From Candidatus Caldatribacterium sp. (GTDB taxonomy: Bacteria; Atribacterota; Atribacteria; Atribacterales; Caldatribacteriaceae), in assembly GCA_028275365.1 (NCBI GenBank), contig JAPWUU010000008.1, positions 1 to 41,950 on the forward strand: a stretch of DNA of 41,950 nt. Direction: 5' to 3'. The notes below the pieces were generated by a model that saw only the letters and a program-made list of their open reading frames with translations, had not been told where the DNA came from and made no database searches. Positions 1-8,340 of the stretch are shown piece by piece; positions within the stretch are counted from its first letter, which is position 1; the number at the start of each line of letters is the position of its first letter. The position numbers and the translations under genes were made by a program.

Positions 1-1
1 G

Positions 2-364
2 GTGTTCGACCTTGAGCTTTTTTCCCGGTGGATGGAGGAGGTCCGCCGCTTGAAGCTCCACGAGAAGGTCCACATTCTTGCCGGGATTATCCCGCTCAAG
101 TCACTCCAGGCCCTCCGCTACATGAAGAACGAGGTCCCGGGAATGGTCATCCCGGCCTGGGTTGAGGAACGGATGCGAAACGCCCGGGACCCGAAGGAAG
201 AGGGGGTACGCATTGCCGTTGAAACCATTGCTGCCCTTCGAGCAATTGAGGGAGTGCGGGGTGTCCACATTATGGCGGTAGCCTGGGAGAGTATTGTTCC
301 CGAGATTGTTCGGGCCTCGGGTCTTTTCCCCCGTCCAGGTCAGGGAGGTGGCGAAGGTGTATGA
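2..364 (+). CDS. metF: methylenetetrahydrofolate reductase, C-terminal part (5' truncated by window edge)
   Basis: This is the last ~120 residues of a MetF-family flavoprotein, which reduces 5,10-methylene-THF to 5-methyl-THF in the cytoplasm. The visible part starts in the family motif VFDLELFSRWM and continues with LAGIIPL and a conserved IPAWV stretch, as in the last strands of the MetF TIM barrel. The GTG at position 2 is almost certainly an internal valine, because the family needs roughly 170-190 more residues upstream. The stop (362-364) lies inside the start of the next gene, so the two are translationally coupled. In acetogens such as Moorella, MetF is encoded with MetV, HdrABC and MvhD; the following genes repeat that pattern. 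Any MetV would be upstream and unseen. Family assignment is firm; the electron donor is inferred. Confidence 0.88.
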   Translation: MFDLELFSRWMEEVRRLKLHEKVHILAGIIPLKSLQALRYMKNEVPGMVIPAWVEERMRNARDPKEEGVRIAVETIAALRAIEGVRGVHIMAVAWESIVPEIVRASGLFPRPGQGGGEGV

Positions 365-818
365 TGTGTCCTTCCGGTACGAGGTTGCCCACCGCCCGGG
401 AGGGGAGGGGCTTTTCCTCTGTTTTTCCTGCGGGGTGTGCACGGCAACGTGCCCGGTAGCGGAAGTCGAGGAAGAGTTCAACCCTCGCCGGATCATCCAC
501 CAGGTGCTCCTTGGGGACCGGAGCGTTCTTGCGTCCCGGACCATCTGGATGTGTGCGGCCTGCTTCCGCTGTGTGGCTCACTGCCCGCAGGGGGTGGAGT
601 TCGCTAACGTCCTCCAGGTTCTCCGGGAGATGGCGGTTGAGGAGGGTCATGTGCCTTCAGCGTGGAAGCAAATCATCGAGGACCTCGATTCCCGGACGCA
701 GAGGCTTCGCCGGGATGTCATCGCTTCCCTGTGGGAGAAGAGAGCCTTTACGTTCCAGGAGTACGAGGACCTCTGGAAAGAGCGCCTGGAGGGAGGAAGA
801 CATGGAGAGGGCGCCTGA
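357..818 (+). CDS. hdrC: HdrC-like heterodisulfide reductase iron-sulfur subunit
   Basis: A 153-residue protein with two ferredoxin-type [4Fe-4S] motifs: CFSCGVCTATCP (C22, C25, C28, C32) and CAACFRCVAHCPQG (C66, C69, C72, C76). This is the HdrC layout: two clusters followed by an alpha-helical tail. HdrC passes electrons between HdrA and a partner subunit (HdrB in methanogens). I chose GTG 357 because GGAGG at 344-348 sits 8 nt upstream; GTG 348 is also in frame. The start overlaps the metF stop, and the stop overlaps the start of the HdrA gene, so the three form one operon. No HdrB (CCG-domain) gene occurs in the window, so HdrC may connect HdrA directly to MetF or to an upstream subunit. 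That last point is inference. Confidence 0.85.
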   Translation: MYDVSFRYEVAHRPGGEGLFLCFSCGVCTATCPVAEVEEEFNPRRIIHQVLLGDRSVLASRTIWMCAACFRCVAHCPQGVEFANVLQVLREMAVEEGHVPSAWKQIIEDLDSRTQRLRRDVIASLWEKRAFTFQEYEDLWKERLEGGRHGEGA

Positions 819-3800
819 GCCTTTCGGGGCAGTCCTGGTTGTGGGAGGGGGCATTGGAGGCATTGAAGTTGCCCTTGACCTTGCGGAGGCGGGGTTCTTC
901 GTGTACCTCGTTGAGAAGTCCGCAAGCATCGGGGGACTCATGGCGCGTCTTGATAAAACATTCCCCACGAACGACTGTGCCATGTGCATTCTCTCTCCCA
1001 AGCTCGTCGAATGCGGTCGCCACCTCAACATTGAGGTGCTCACCCTTGCGGAAGTGGTGAGCGTCTCGGGAGAGGCGGGGAACTTCACCGTAACCGTTCG
1101 GGAAAATCCCCGGTACGTGGACGTGGCTTCCTGTACCGGGTGTGGGGACTGTGCGAATGCCTGCCCGGTCAACCTCCCCAACGACTTCGAGGGGGGGTTG
1201 AGCACACGAAAGGCCATCTTCCGCCTCTTTCCTCAGGCATTCCCCGGGGCTTTTCAGATTGAGAAGCGGGGGATGCCCAATTGCCAGGCAGCCTGTCCTC
1301 TTGAGCAGAAAGCGCAGGGGTACATCGCCCTTATCCGGGAGGGGCGCTTTGAAGAGGCCCTCCGGGTCGTCCGGATGGACAACCCCTTCCCGGGAATCTG
1401 TGGCCGGGCCTGCCACCACCCCTGCATGGAGCACTGCCAGCGGGGCATGCTCGATGCGCCGCTCCGTATCCCGTACCTCAAGCGATTTCTTGCCGATTTC
1501 GAGCGCAGTCTTGGCAAAGCGCTCCTTCCGGAAGTCCAGGGAGAACGTTCTGAGAGGATTGCGGTTGTTGGTGCGGGACCGAGTGGCTTGAGCTGTGCGT
1601 ACTTCCTGCGTCTTCTCGGGTACCAGGTAGTGGTCTTTGAAGCGCAAAGCCACCCCGGAGGCATGATGCGTTTCGGCATTCCTCCTTACCGCCTTCCCCG
1701 GGATGTGGTGGAATGGGAAATCCGGGCGTTGCAGGAGCTTGGGGTGGATATTCGCTGCAACACCGCCTGGGGAAGGGATTTCCTCCTCCAGGACCTCTTT
1801 GCCCGGGGGTTTTCTGCGGTATACCTTGCCTGTGGGGCCTGGAAGGGCGCAAGGCTCGGGATTGAAGGGGAGGACCATCCCCAGGTCCTCGACGGCTTGG
1901 CGTACCTCCTTCGCTGTCACCGCTGCGAAGACGTCCCCAGGGCCGAGCGTATTGCCGTGATTGGCGGAGGGAACGTGGCCGTTGACTGTGCCCGGACCGC
2001 CCTCCGTCAGGGGGCAAAAGAAGTCACCGTGTACTACCGCCGTTCCTTCGACGAGATGCCTGCCCGCCCGGAAGAGGTCGAGGAGGCAAAGGAAGAGGGC
2101 GTGGAGTTCGTCTTCTGTGCCGCACCGAAGCGCTTCGTTGAGGTCGACGGGGAACTCCTCCTCGAGATGGCCGGGGTCAGGCTCTGTGCTCCGGACGAGT
2201 CGGGGAGGCGGCGGCCCGAAATCGTCCCGGGGAGCGAATTCACCGTCTCTGCGGACCTCTACATTGTGGCGACAGGTCAGAAGGTGGTCGTTCCCGAAAA
2301 GGAAGGTCTCGAGCTCACCCCCTGGGGGACGGTGAAGGTGGGGGAGAATCTCGCGACCTCCCGTCCTGGGGTGTTCGCCGGAGGGGATCTCGTCCTCGGG
2401 CCGGCGACCCTTGTTGAGGCCATTGCCCACGGAAAGCGGGCTGCGTACGCCATCGATGCGTACCTTCGGGGGGTGCCCTTTGAAGAGCAGCGCCTTTCAC
2501 CTGCTCCGCTTGCCATCCCCTGGGGGGAACGGAAAAACCCTGGAGAACCCCCGAGGAAGCTCGGGGTGCCAGAGCGGGTCACAGGATTTGCTGAGGTGGT
2601 TTCCGGATACACTGAGCAAGAAGCCCGGGATGAGGCGAAGAGGTGTCTCTCCTGTGGTGGGTGTGCGGAGTGCCTGAGGTGTATTGAAGCGTGCAGGAGG
2701 AACGCCATACGCCACAAGGATGAGGTACGCTTGCGGGAGCTCAGGGTGGGGGCCATCGTCTACGCCACTGGGACTGAGGTGTTCGATCCGACGAAGCGCC
2801 TTCGAGAACTCGGGTACCGGAAGTACCCCAACGTCATCACAAGCCTTGACTTTGAGCGAATCCTCAGCGCTTCCGGTCCCACAAAGGGGAAAGTCGTCCG
2901 GCCCTCTGACGGAAAGGTTCCAGGGAAAATCGCCTTCGTGCAGTGTGTGGGCTCCCGGGATCGGGAGCGGGGCGGTTCCTACTGTTCCTCGGTGTGCTGC
3001 ATGTACGCCATCAAAGAAGCGCTTGTTGCCATGGAACACCTCCGGGTAGAGGGAGAAATTTCTTGCTGTGCGCTGCCTCATGAGGGAGGGGGCGTTCCTC
3101 TTGAGGTCACCGTTTTCCTCATCGACATGCGGGCCTTCGGGAAGGATTTCGAGAGGTACTACGAGCGGGCAAAGGCCTCAGGGATCCACTTTGTCCGGGG
3201 ACGGGTGAGCCACATTGCTGCTTCTCAAGATGGCGATCTGGTGGTCTTCTACGTTGACGAAGGCGGGAAAAAACAAAGCGAGACCTTCGACCTTGTGGTG
3301 CTCTCTGTTGGGCTCTGTGTCCCGGACGAAGAGAAAGAGCGCCTTGCCCGTTCCGGTGTGGCCCTTGACGGCGAGGGTTTCCCGTACTTTACCGACTTTG
3401 GGACGCGGGAGGTTCGGCCGGGAATCTTCGTGTGCGGGAGCCTTGCCGGTCCCAAGGACATTCCGGGAACGGTGGTCGAGGCAAGTGCCGTGGCGTCTGA
3501 GGTTGGGTCGTTCCTCGCCCCGTCTCGCTTTCGCCTTGTTCGGGAAAAGACCTATCCCCCGGAGCGGGATGTCGCCGCTTCGCCGCTTCGAATCGGGGTC
3601 TTCGTGTGCCGCTGCGGGATCAACATCGCCGGGGTTGTGGACACAAAAGCGGTGGTGGAGTGGGCACAGAATCTCCCCGGGGTGGTGTTCGCCGAGGAGA
3701 ACCTGTACACCTGTTCTCAGGACACTCAGGAGCGCATCAAGGCGAAGATTCAAGAACTTGGGCTCAACCGGGTTGTGGTGGCTTCCTGCTCTCCACGAAC

Positions 3801-5259
3801 GCACGAGCCCCTCTTCCGGGAGACCCTGAAGGAAGCAGGTCTCAACCCTTACCTTTTCGTGATGGCCAATATCCGTGACCAGTGTTCCTGGGTCCACCAG
3901 GAGGAGAAGGAAGAGGCCACCGAAAAGGCGAAAGACCTCGTGGCCATGGCGGTGGCGAAGGCCGCTCTCCTTGAGCCGCTTGCCCCCATTCCCGTCCCTG
4001 TGGAGAAGGGGGTTCTGGTCATCGGCGGAGGGCTTTCGGGGATGACCGCCGCTTTGGAGGCAGCCCGGCAGGGTATCCCGGTGTACCTCGTGGAACGGGA
4101 AAAGGACCTTGGAGGACAGAGCCCCCCGTACACCGTTGAGGGGGTGGACCTTGGGAAGCTTCGGGAGAAACTCAAGAAGGAGATTGCCGAAAACCCGAGG
4201 ATTACGGTTTTCCTTGAGAGCAGCGTCCTTGAGGTCAACGGCTTTGTGGGGAACTTCGAGAGCGTTGTGCAAAGGCAGGGGACCCTCCACATCGTCAAGC
4301 ATGGGGGCATCATCGTTGCCACGGGTGGCAGGGCGTACCTCCCTCAGGATGGGGCATTCCTCTACGGCAGGGACCCGAGGGTCCTCACCCAGAGGGAACT
4401 TGAAGCCAGTATCCACGCAGGGACCTTCTCGCCCCCGGGGCGGGTGGTCATGATTCAGTGTGTGGGTTCCCGAAACACCGAACATCCCTACTGCAGCCGG
4501 GTGTGCTGTCTCCAGGCGGTGAAAAACGCCCTGCGCCTCAAGGAGATTTCTCCGAGCACGGAAGTCGTGGTGCTCTACAGAGATATGCGGACGTACGGCC
4601 TCTATGAGCGGTACTACACGAAAGCCCGGGAAAAAGGCGTTCTCTTCGTGCGGTTTGGGGATGAGGTGATGCCTGCGGTGGAGGAGGGGAACGAGGAGCT
4701 TCTTGTGCGCTTTGTCGACCCTCTCCTTGGGGAGGACGTCACCCTCTGTGCGGACCTTGTGGTTCTCAGCACAGGCATCGTGCCCCATGAGGATGCCCCG
4801 GCTCTTGCCAGGCTCCTCAAGGTTCCCCTCACTCAGGATGGGTTTTTCCTCGAGGCCCACGTGAAGCTCCGCCCGGTGGACTTTGCAACGGAGGGCATTT
4901 ACGTCTGCGGGCTCGCCCATGGGCCGAAGCTCGCTGAAGAGAGCATCCTTCAGGCAAAGGCTGCGGTCGCCCGCCTCATGACCGTCCTCAGTAAAGACGT
5001 TCTCCTTGCCGAGGCCCAGATTGCCTCGGTGGACGAGAAAAAGTGTGTGGCCTGTGGGGACTGCGAGCGGGTATGCCAGTACCGGGCAATTGCCGTGGAT
5101 TGGGAAAAGGGCGTGGCACGGGTCAATCGGGCCCTGTGCAAAGGATGCGGGCTGTGCAGTGCAACCTGCCGCAGCGGGGCAATCAGAGTGTATGGCTTCA
5201 CACCAGAGGCGATTCTCTCCGAGGTGGAGTACCTCTATGAACTCTCCATGGGAACCTAA
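802..5259 (+). CDS. hdrA: giant HdrA fusion: HdrA half with nested GltD-like domain, plus a second HdrA module and C-terminal 2[4Fe-4S] ferredoxin
   Basis: This 1485-residue FAD/Fe-S protein starts at ATG 802, behind GGAGG. Order of parts: HdrA Rossmann fold (GGGIGG near residue 14) with the CAMCILSPK motif (C59, C62); a [4Fe-4S] motif CTGCGDCANACPV (C111-C121); a GltD-like unit from ~155 to ~600 with N-terminal cysteines (C161, C165 and others to ~207), an FAD site VGAGPSGLS (~254), an NAD(P) site IGGGNVAVD (~386) and AGGD (~525); a Cys-rich CLSCGGCAECLRCIEAC (~615); the rest of the first HdrA (FVQCVGSRD ~712); a second HdrA beginning VFVCRCGINIAGVVD (~933) with its own FAD site (~1072); and two ferredoxin motifs (~1415 and ~1445). 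The GltD unit sits inside HdrA right after FPQAFPG, where HdrA normally carries its inserted ferredoxin. HdrA is the flavin-bifurcating core of Hdr complexes; the presence of two HdrA flavin sites plus GltD is the oddity here. Confidence 0.88.
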   Translation: MERAPEPFGAVLVVGGGIGGIEVALDLAEAGFFVYLVEKSASIGGLMARLDKTFPTNDCAMCILSPKLVECGRHLNIEVLTLAEVVSVSGEAGNFTVTVRENPRYVDVASCTGCGDCANACPVNLPNDFEGGLSTRKAIFRLFPQAFPGAFQIEKRGMPNCQAACPLEQKAQGYIALIREGRFEEALRVVRMDNPFPGICGRACHHPCMEHCQRGMLDAPLRIPYLKRFLADFERSLGKALLPEVQGERSERIAVVGAGPSGLSCAYFLRLLGYQVVVFEAQSHPGGMMRFGIPPYRLPRDVVEWEIRALQELGVDIRCNTAWGRDFLLQDLFARGFSAVYLACGAWKGARLGIEGEDHPQVLDGLAYLLRCHRCEDVPRAERIAVIGGGNVAVDCARTALRQGAKEVTVYYRRSFDEMPARPEEVEEAKEEGVEFVFCAAPKRFVEVDGELLLEMAGVRLCAPDESGRRRPEIVPGSEFTVSADLYIVATGQKVVVPEKEGLELTPWGTVKVGENLATSRPGVFAGGDLVLGPATLVEAIAHGKRAAYAIDAYLRGVPFEEQRLSPAPLAIPWGERKNPGEPPRKLGVPERVTGFAEVVSGYTEQEARDEAKRCLSCGGCAECLRCIEACRRNAIRHKDEVRLRELRVGAIVYATGTEVFDPTKRLRELGYRKYPNVITSLDFERILSASGPTKGKVVRPSDGKVPGKIAFVQCVGSRDRERGGSYCSSVCCMYAIKEALVAMEHLRVEGEISCCALPHEGGGVPLEVTVFLIDMRAFGKDFERYYERAKASGIHFVRGRVSHIAASQDGDLVVFYVDEGGKKQSETFDLVVLSVGLCVPDEEKERLARSGVALDGEGFPYFTDFGTREVRPGIFVCGSLAGPKDIPGTVVEASAVASEVGSFLAPSRFRLVREKTYPPERDVAASPLRIGVFVCRCGINIAGVVDTKAVVEWAQNLPGVVFAEENLYTCSQDTQERIKAKIQELGLNRVVVASCSPRTHEPLFRETLKEAGLNPYLFVMANIRDQCSWVHQEEKEEATEKAKDLVAMAVAKAALLEPLAPIPVPVEKGVLVIGGGLSGMTAALEAARQGIPVYLVEREKDLGGQSPPYTVEGVDLGKLREKLKKEIAENPRITVFLESSVLEVNGFVGNFESVVQRQGTLHIVKHGGIIVATGGRAYLPQDGAFLYGRDPRVLTQRELEASIHAGTFSPPGRVVMIQCVGSRNTEHPYCSRVCCLQAVKNALRLKEISPSTEVVVLYRDMRTYGLYERYYTKAREKGVLFVRFGDEVMPAVEEGNEELLVRFVDPLLGEDVTLCADLVVLSTGIVPHEDAPALARLLKVPLTQDGFFLEAHVKLRPVDFATEGIYVCGLAHGPKLAEESILQAKAAVARLMTVLSKDVLLAEAQIASVDEKKCVACGDCERVCQYRAIAVDWEKGVARVNRALCKGCGLCSATCRSGAIRVYGFTPEAILSEVEYLYELSMGT

Positions 5260-5671
5260 AATTGTGGCCTTTCTCTGTCACTGGTGCAGTTACGCAGGGG
5301 CAGACCTTGCCGGAGTGAGCCGGATTCAGTACCCCCCGAATATCCGGGTTGTTCGGGTACCGTGTTCGGGGAGTGTTGACCCTCTGTACATCCTGAAAGC
5401 CCTCCGGGAGGGGGCCGATGGGGTGCTCGTCTCCGGGTGCCATCCCGGGGACTGCCACTACCTGAGCGGGAACTACTTTGCCCGGAGGAAGTTCCTCGTG
5501 CTCCACAAGCTTCTGGACCTTCTTGGTCTCAGGGACCGGGTGCATTTTTCCTGGGTCTCAGCATCTGAGGGGCAGCGCTTTGCCGATGTGGTCAAAGCGG
5601 TTACTGAGGTAGTGCGAAGCCTTGGTCCAAATCCGCTGCGTGAGGGGGAAAGCACCTGTGACACTCCATGA
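5237..5671 (+). CDS. mvhD: MvhD/FlxD-like [2Fe-2S] electron-transfer subunit
   Basis: A 144-residue protein with the MvhD signature FLCHWCSYAGADLAG (C14, C17) and further conserved cysteines in VPCSGSVDP (C43) and SGCHPGDCHY (C68, C73). MvhD-type proteins carry a [2Fe-2S] cluster and dock onto HdrA. They pass electrons in from a hydrogenase, formate dehydrogenase or an NAD(P)H-oxidising Flx module. ATG 5237 has GGAG at 5226-5229 and overlaps the HdrA stop (5257-5259). The neighbouring Flx-like subunits make FlxD the more precise role, an inference from gene order. Length and motifs fit the family well. Confidence 0.87.
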   Translation: MNSPWEPKIVAFLCHWCSYAGADLAGVSRIQYPPNIRVVRVPCSGSVDPLYILKALREGADGVLVSGCHPGDCHYLSGNYFARRKFLVLHKLLDLLGLRDRVHFSWVSASEGQRFADVVKAVTEVVRSLGPNPLREGESTCDTP

Positions 5672-6581
5672 CGCTGCCCGCAAGCTCCTTGAAGAGCACA
5701 AAGTCCAGGGGGTTCTCGGGTACCGAAAGGGCTCACTCCCCTTCCGCACCCGGCCGTATCTTTTCCGGGACCCCTGTGAGATTGAGGAACTCGTCTTCAA
5801 CCCCTTCTGCGGCCTGAACCTGGCGCGGTACCTTCTCTTCCTTCCGCAGGGCATTGAGCGTGTCGCCATCGTGGCCAAGGGGTGCGATGGCCGGGCCTGT
5901 GTGGCGCTTGTGAGGGAGAACCGGCTGCGCCGGGAAAACCTTCTCATCCTCGGTGTGCCCTGTCCGGGCATGGTGGATACGAGGAAACTCGCCGAATGGG
6001 AGGGCCTCAAAGAACATGAGGTGACCTTAAGAGGCGGGGAAATCGTGATTCGGGGTGTGGCGTACCCCCTTGCATCGTTCCTTGACGCTTCATGCCGGCG
6101 CTGCCGCTACCGCAGTCCCCTGGTGTACGATATCCTCGTCGAGGGTGGTGAGGTGCCGTCACTTCCCCAGGAGGATACCCTGAGAGAGCTCCGGAGTCTC
6201 CCCGAAGAAAAGCGGTGGGAATTCTTCCGGAAGGAACTCTCCCGGTGCATCCGCTGCTATGCCTGCCGCAACGCCTGTCCCATGTGTTACTGCAAGGAGT
6301 GCTTTGCCGAAAGCCACAAACCCTCGTTCCTCCATCCTTCCCCAACGCTCCGGGATAACTTTGTCTTCCACATAGGACGGGCGATGCACCTTGCCGGACG
6401 ATGTGTCGAGTGCGGAGCCTGCGAGCGGGCATGCCCCCTCGGGATACCGATTGCCACGTTGTTCCTTGCCGTTTCCGACACCGTGCGGGAGCACTTTGCC
6501 TTTGAGGCCGGGGTGGATGTCGCAGCCCCGGCACCTTTTGTGACGTACCGGGAGGATGACCCCAATGCGTTTATCCGGTAA
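5658..6581 (+). CDS. FlxC/FdhB-like dicluster iron-sulfur electron-transfer subunit
   Basis: A 307-residue soluble protein. Its N-terminal ~190 residues resemble the F420-hydrogenase/formate dehydrogenase beta-type region (NPFCGLNLARYL, VAKGCDGRACVAL, LGVPCPGM). The C-terminal part has two [4Fe-4S] motifs: C197, C200, C203, C207, followed by extra cysteines C210, C212 and C215, then CVECGACERACP (C249, C252, C255, C259). The run of seven cysteines at 197-215 is richer than a plain ferredoxin motif. The start GTG 5658 has GAGGGGG upstream and overlaps mvhD by 14 nt. In FlxABCD-HdrABC of Desulfovibrio, comparable Fe-S subunits link the NADH-oxidising FlxA to FlxD/HdrA; I infer the same job here. 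Confidence 0.75.
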   Translation: MTLHDAARKLLEEHKVQGVLGYRKGSLPFRTRPYLFRDPCEIEELVFNPFCGLNLARYLLFLPQGIERVAIVAKGCDGRACVALVRENRLRRENLLILGVPCPGMVDTRKLAEWEGLKEHEVTLRGGEIVIRGVAYPLASFLDASCRRCRYRSPLVYDILVEGGEVPSLPQEDTLRELRSLPEEKRWEFFRKELSRCIRCYACRNACPMCYCKECFAESHKPSFLHPSPTLRDNFVFHIGRAMHLAGRCVECGACERACPLGIPIATLFLAVSDTVREHFAFEAGVDVAAPAPFVTYREDDPNAFIR

Positions 6582-7521
6582 CGGTGTGGTAGCCACCCGT
6601 GAGGCTTTCCTTGAGTGGTTGAGTCGTGGGAGGACTTTTGTGACGGAAACGGTGGCCAGGCGTTTTCGCCTTCCCTTTCCCTCCGTTCCCACCCCCAAAG
6701 CCGTTCTCCTTCCCCAGCATGAAGCGCTGTACCGGTTCTTCTGGGCAAGGAGGACGTGGAACGTGCATCCCCTCCCCCCGGAGGGTACACCCATCCTCCT
6801 TCTTGCCGCTCCCTGTGAAGTGAAAGCCGTTACCGATGTTCTTGACGCCGTTTTTCTCGGGAATGCTCCTCAGGACCCGTACTATGCGACGCGACGTAAG
6901 AACCTCATCCTCGGCGCTTTGGGATGCACCTTTTTTGAAGCCACCTGTTTCTGTACAAGAGTCGGGGGGCATCCGCTTTCCCGGGAAGGTGCGGATTTCT
7001 TCGCCCTGCCGCTGTCCTCTGGGGTGTACTTTGAAGGGGAGGGGGTATCGGGACGGCCCCTTGCATCCAGCGAGAAGGAGGAACTCGAAGCGCTTGTGGC
7101 AGACCTTGAGAAGACTGCTCCCCCACCCTTCCCCGAAAAGACCCCGGAGTACCTCTACGAGGCCTTTGGATGTGACATCTGGGAGGATATTGCCTGGGGG
7201 TGCCTGAACTGCGGGGCTTGCACGTTTCTGTGCCCGACGTGCTTTTGCTTTGACCTGGCGCTCGAAGGGAGGCTCCGGGGGGCGATGATCCGGACCTGGG
7301 ATAGCTGCATGTTCCCGAAGTTCACGCTCCACGCTTCTTCCCACAACCCGAGATCCCACCCCATGCAGCGGGTTCGTCAGAGAATCCTCCACAAGTTCTC
7401 CTACCATCCTCTCCGGAAGGGTGTGTTCGGCTGTGTGGGGTGCGGGCGATGTGTGGCGCTGTGTCCGGTCAACTGGGATATTCGGGAAGCGGTCGAGAGG
7501 GTGGTGTCCTGTGCCCTGTGA
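6565..7521 (+). CDS. HydB/FlxB-like 4Fe-4S dicluster subunit (sulfhydrogenase beta family)
   Basis: A 318-residue protein resembling the beta subunit of NAD(P)-linked sulfhydrogenases and FlxB. It has an N-terminal domain with conserved APCEVKAV and CTFFEATCFCTRVGG stretches, and two C-terminal [4Fe-4S] motifs, CLNCGACTFLCPTCFC (C213, C216, C219, C223) and CVGCGRCVALCPVN (C290, C293, C296, C300). Between them lies WDSCMFPKFTLHA, typical of this family. ATG 6565 has GGAGG at 6551-6555 with 9 nt spacing; ATG 6556 is too close to that site. It overlaps the previous gene by 17 nt. In this family the protein partners with the FAD/NAD subunit encoded next and passes electrons to it or from it. No hydrogenase subunit is encoded in the window. 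Confidence 0.8.
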   Translation: MRLSGNGVVATREAFLEWLSRGRTFVTETVARRFRLPFPSVPTPKAVLLPQHEALYRFFWARRTWNVHPLPPEGTPILLLAAPCEVKAVTDVLDAVFLGNAPQDPYYATRRKNLILGALGCTFFEATCFCTRVGGHPLSREGADFFALPLSSGVYFEGEGVSGRPLASSEKEELEALVADLEKTAPPPFPEKTPEYLYEAFGCDIWEDIAWGCLNCGACTFLCPTCFCFDLALEGRLRGAMIRTWDSCMFPKFTLHASSHNPRSHPMQRVRQRILHKFSYHPLRKGVFGCVGCGRCVALCPVNWDIREAVERVVSCAL

Positions 7522-8338
7522 AGGAATATACACGCCGTGCCTTCTCCCCATAGCGGAGATTGTCGAGGAGACCCGGGATATCAAGACCTTCCGGATTCCA
7601 CGTCCCGAGCACTTCGTGTACCGTCCGGGGCAGTTCGCCGAAATTTTCGTGCCCGGAGTGGGAGAGGCACCCTTTTCCATCTCCTCCTCCCCCACCGAGG
7701 GGACTTTCCTTGAGTTCAGCATCAAGCGCATCGGCTCGGTGACCCAGGCGTTACACCGCTTGAACCCCGGGGATACGGTTGGCCTGCGGGGGCCTTACGG
7801 GAACGGGTTCCCGGTTGAGGAACTCCTTGGGAAGCACCTCCTCTTTGTGGGCGGGGGGATTGGCCTTGCGCCCCTGCGTTCCCTCATCAACTACGTCCTC
7901 TCTCCGGAGCACCGCTTGTCTTTCGGGGATGTCTTCATTCTCTACGGTGCCCGCACACCTCAGGACCTTGTCTTCCGGTGGGAGCTCGAGCGCTGGAGAA
8001 AGCGAGAAGACCTTACACTCTGTCTTACGGTCGATGAAGGCAATGCGTCCTGGGAGGGCAGAGTGGGGCTTGTGCCGAACGTCCTCCGGGAGGTTTTCTC
8101 CTTCCCGTGCACTGGCTGGGTGAGTATTGTCTGCGGCCCCCCGATTATGATAAAGTTCACTATCAAAGCGCTCCGGGAGCTTGGCTTTGCACCGGGGGAT
8201 ATCCTCACGACCCTCGAGATGAAGATGAAGTGCGGTCTTGGGAAGTGCGGGCGCTGCAACATCGGCCCGTATTACGTGTGTCAGGACGGACCAGTGTTTT
8301 CGTATGAAACCCTTTTGGAGATGCCAGAGGAGTACTGA
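7511..8338 (+). CDS. FAD/NAD(P)-binding [2Fe-2S] oxidoreductase (HydG/FlxA, PyrK-like)
   Basis: A 275-residue flavoprotein of the ferredoxin-NADP reductase fold. Visible motifs are RPGQFAEIFVPG and APFSISSS (FAD binding), GPYGNGFP, VGGGIGLAPLRSL (NAD(P) binding), a VCGPP motif, and a C-terminal [2Fe-2S] ligand set KCGLGKCGRC...VC (C241, C246, C249, C257). FlxA, the sulfhydrogenase gamma subunit and PyrK share this plan. It is the likely entry point for NADH or NADPH into the upstream Hdr/MetF proteins. GTG 7511 gives a start overlapping the previous gene by 11 nt; longer in-frame versions have no family support. Which nucleotide it uses cannot be read with confidence. Confidence 0.85.
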   Translation: MPCEGIYTPCLLPIAEIVEETRDIKTFRIPRPEHFVYRPGQFAEIFVPGVGEAPFSISSSPTEGTFLEFSIKRIGSVTQALHRLNPGDTVGLRGPYGNGFPVEELLGKHLLFVGGGIGLAPLRSLINYVLSPEHRLSFGDVFILYGARTPQDLVFRWELERWRKREDLTLCLTVDEGNASWEGRVGLVPNVLREVFSFPCTGWVSIVCGPPIMIKFTIKALRELGFAPGDILTTLEMKMKCGLGKCGRCNIGPYYVCQDGPVFSYETLLEMPEEY

Positions 8339-8340
8339 CC

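Noticed and set aside
511-801. N-terminal extension of the HdrA fusion (start at 511)
   Set aside because: It overlaps nearly all of hdrC in another frame; the HdrA fold begins at the ATG at 802, which has GGAGG in front.
3178-4920. Long open frame (580 codons) on the minus strand opposite hdrA
   Set aside because: It is a shadow of the GC-rich hdrA codons; the sequence resembles no protein family and the plus strand has clear Fe-S and FAD motifs.
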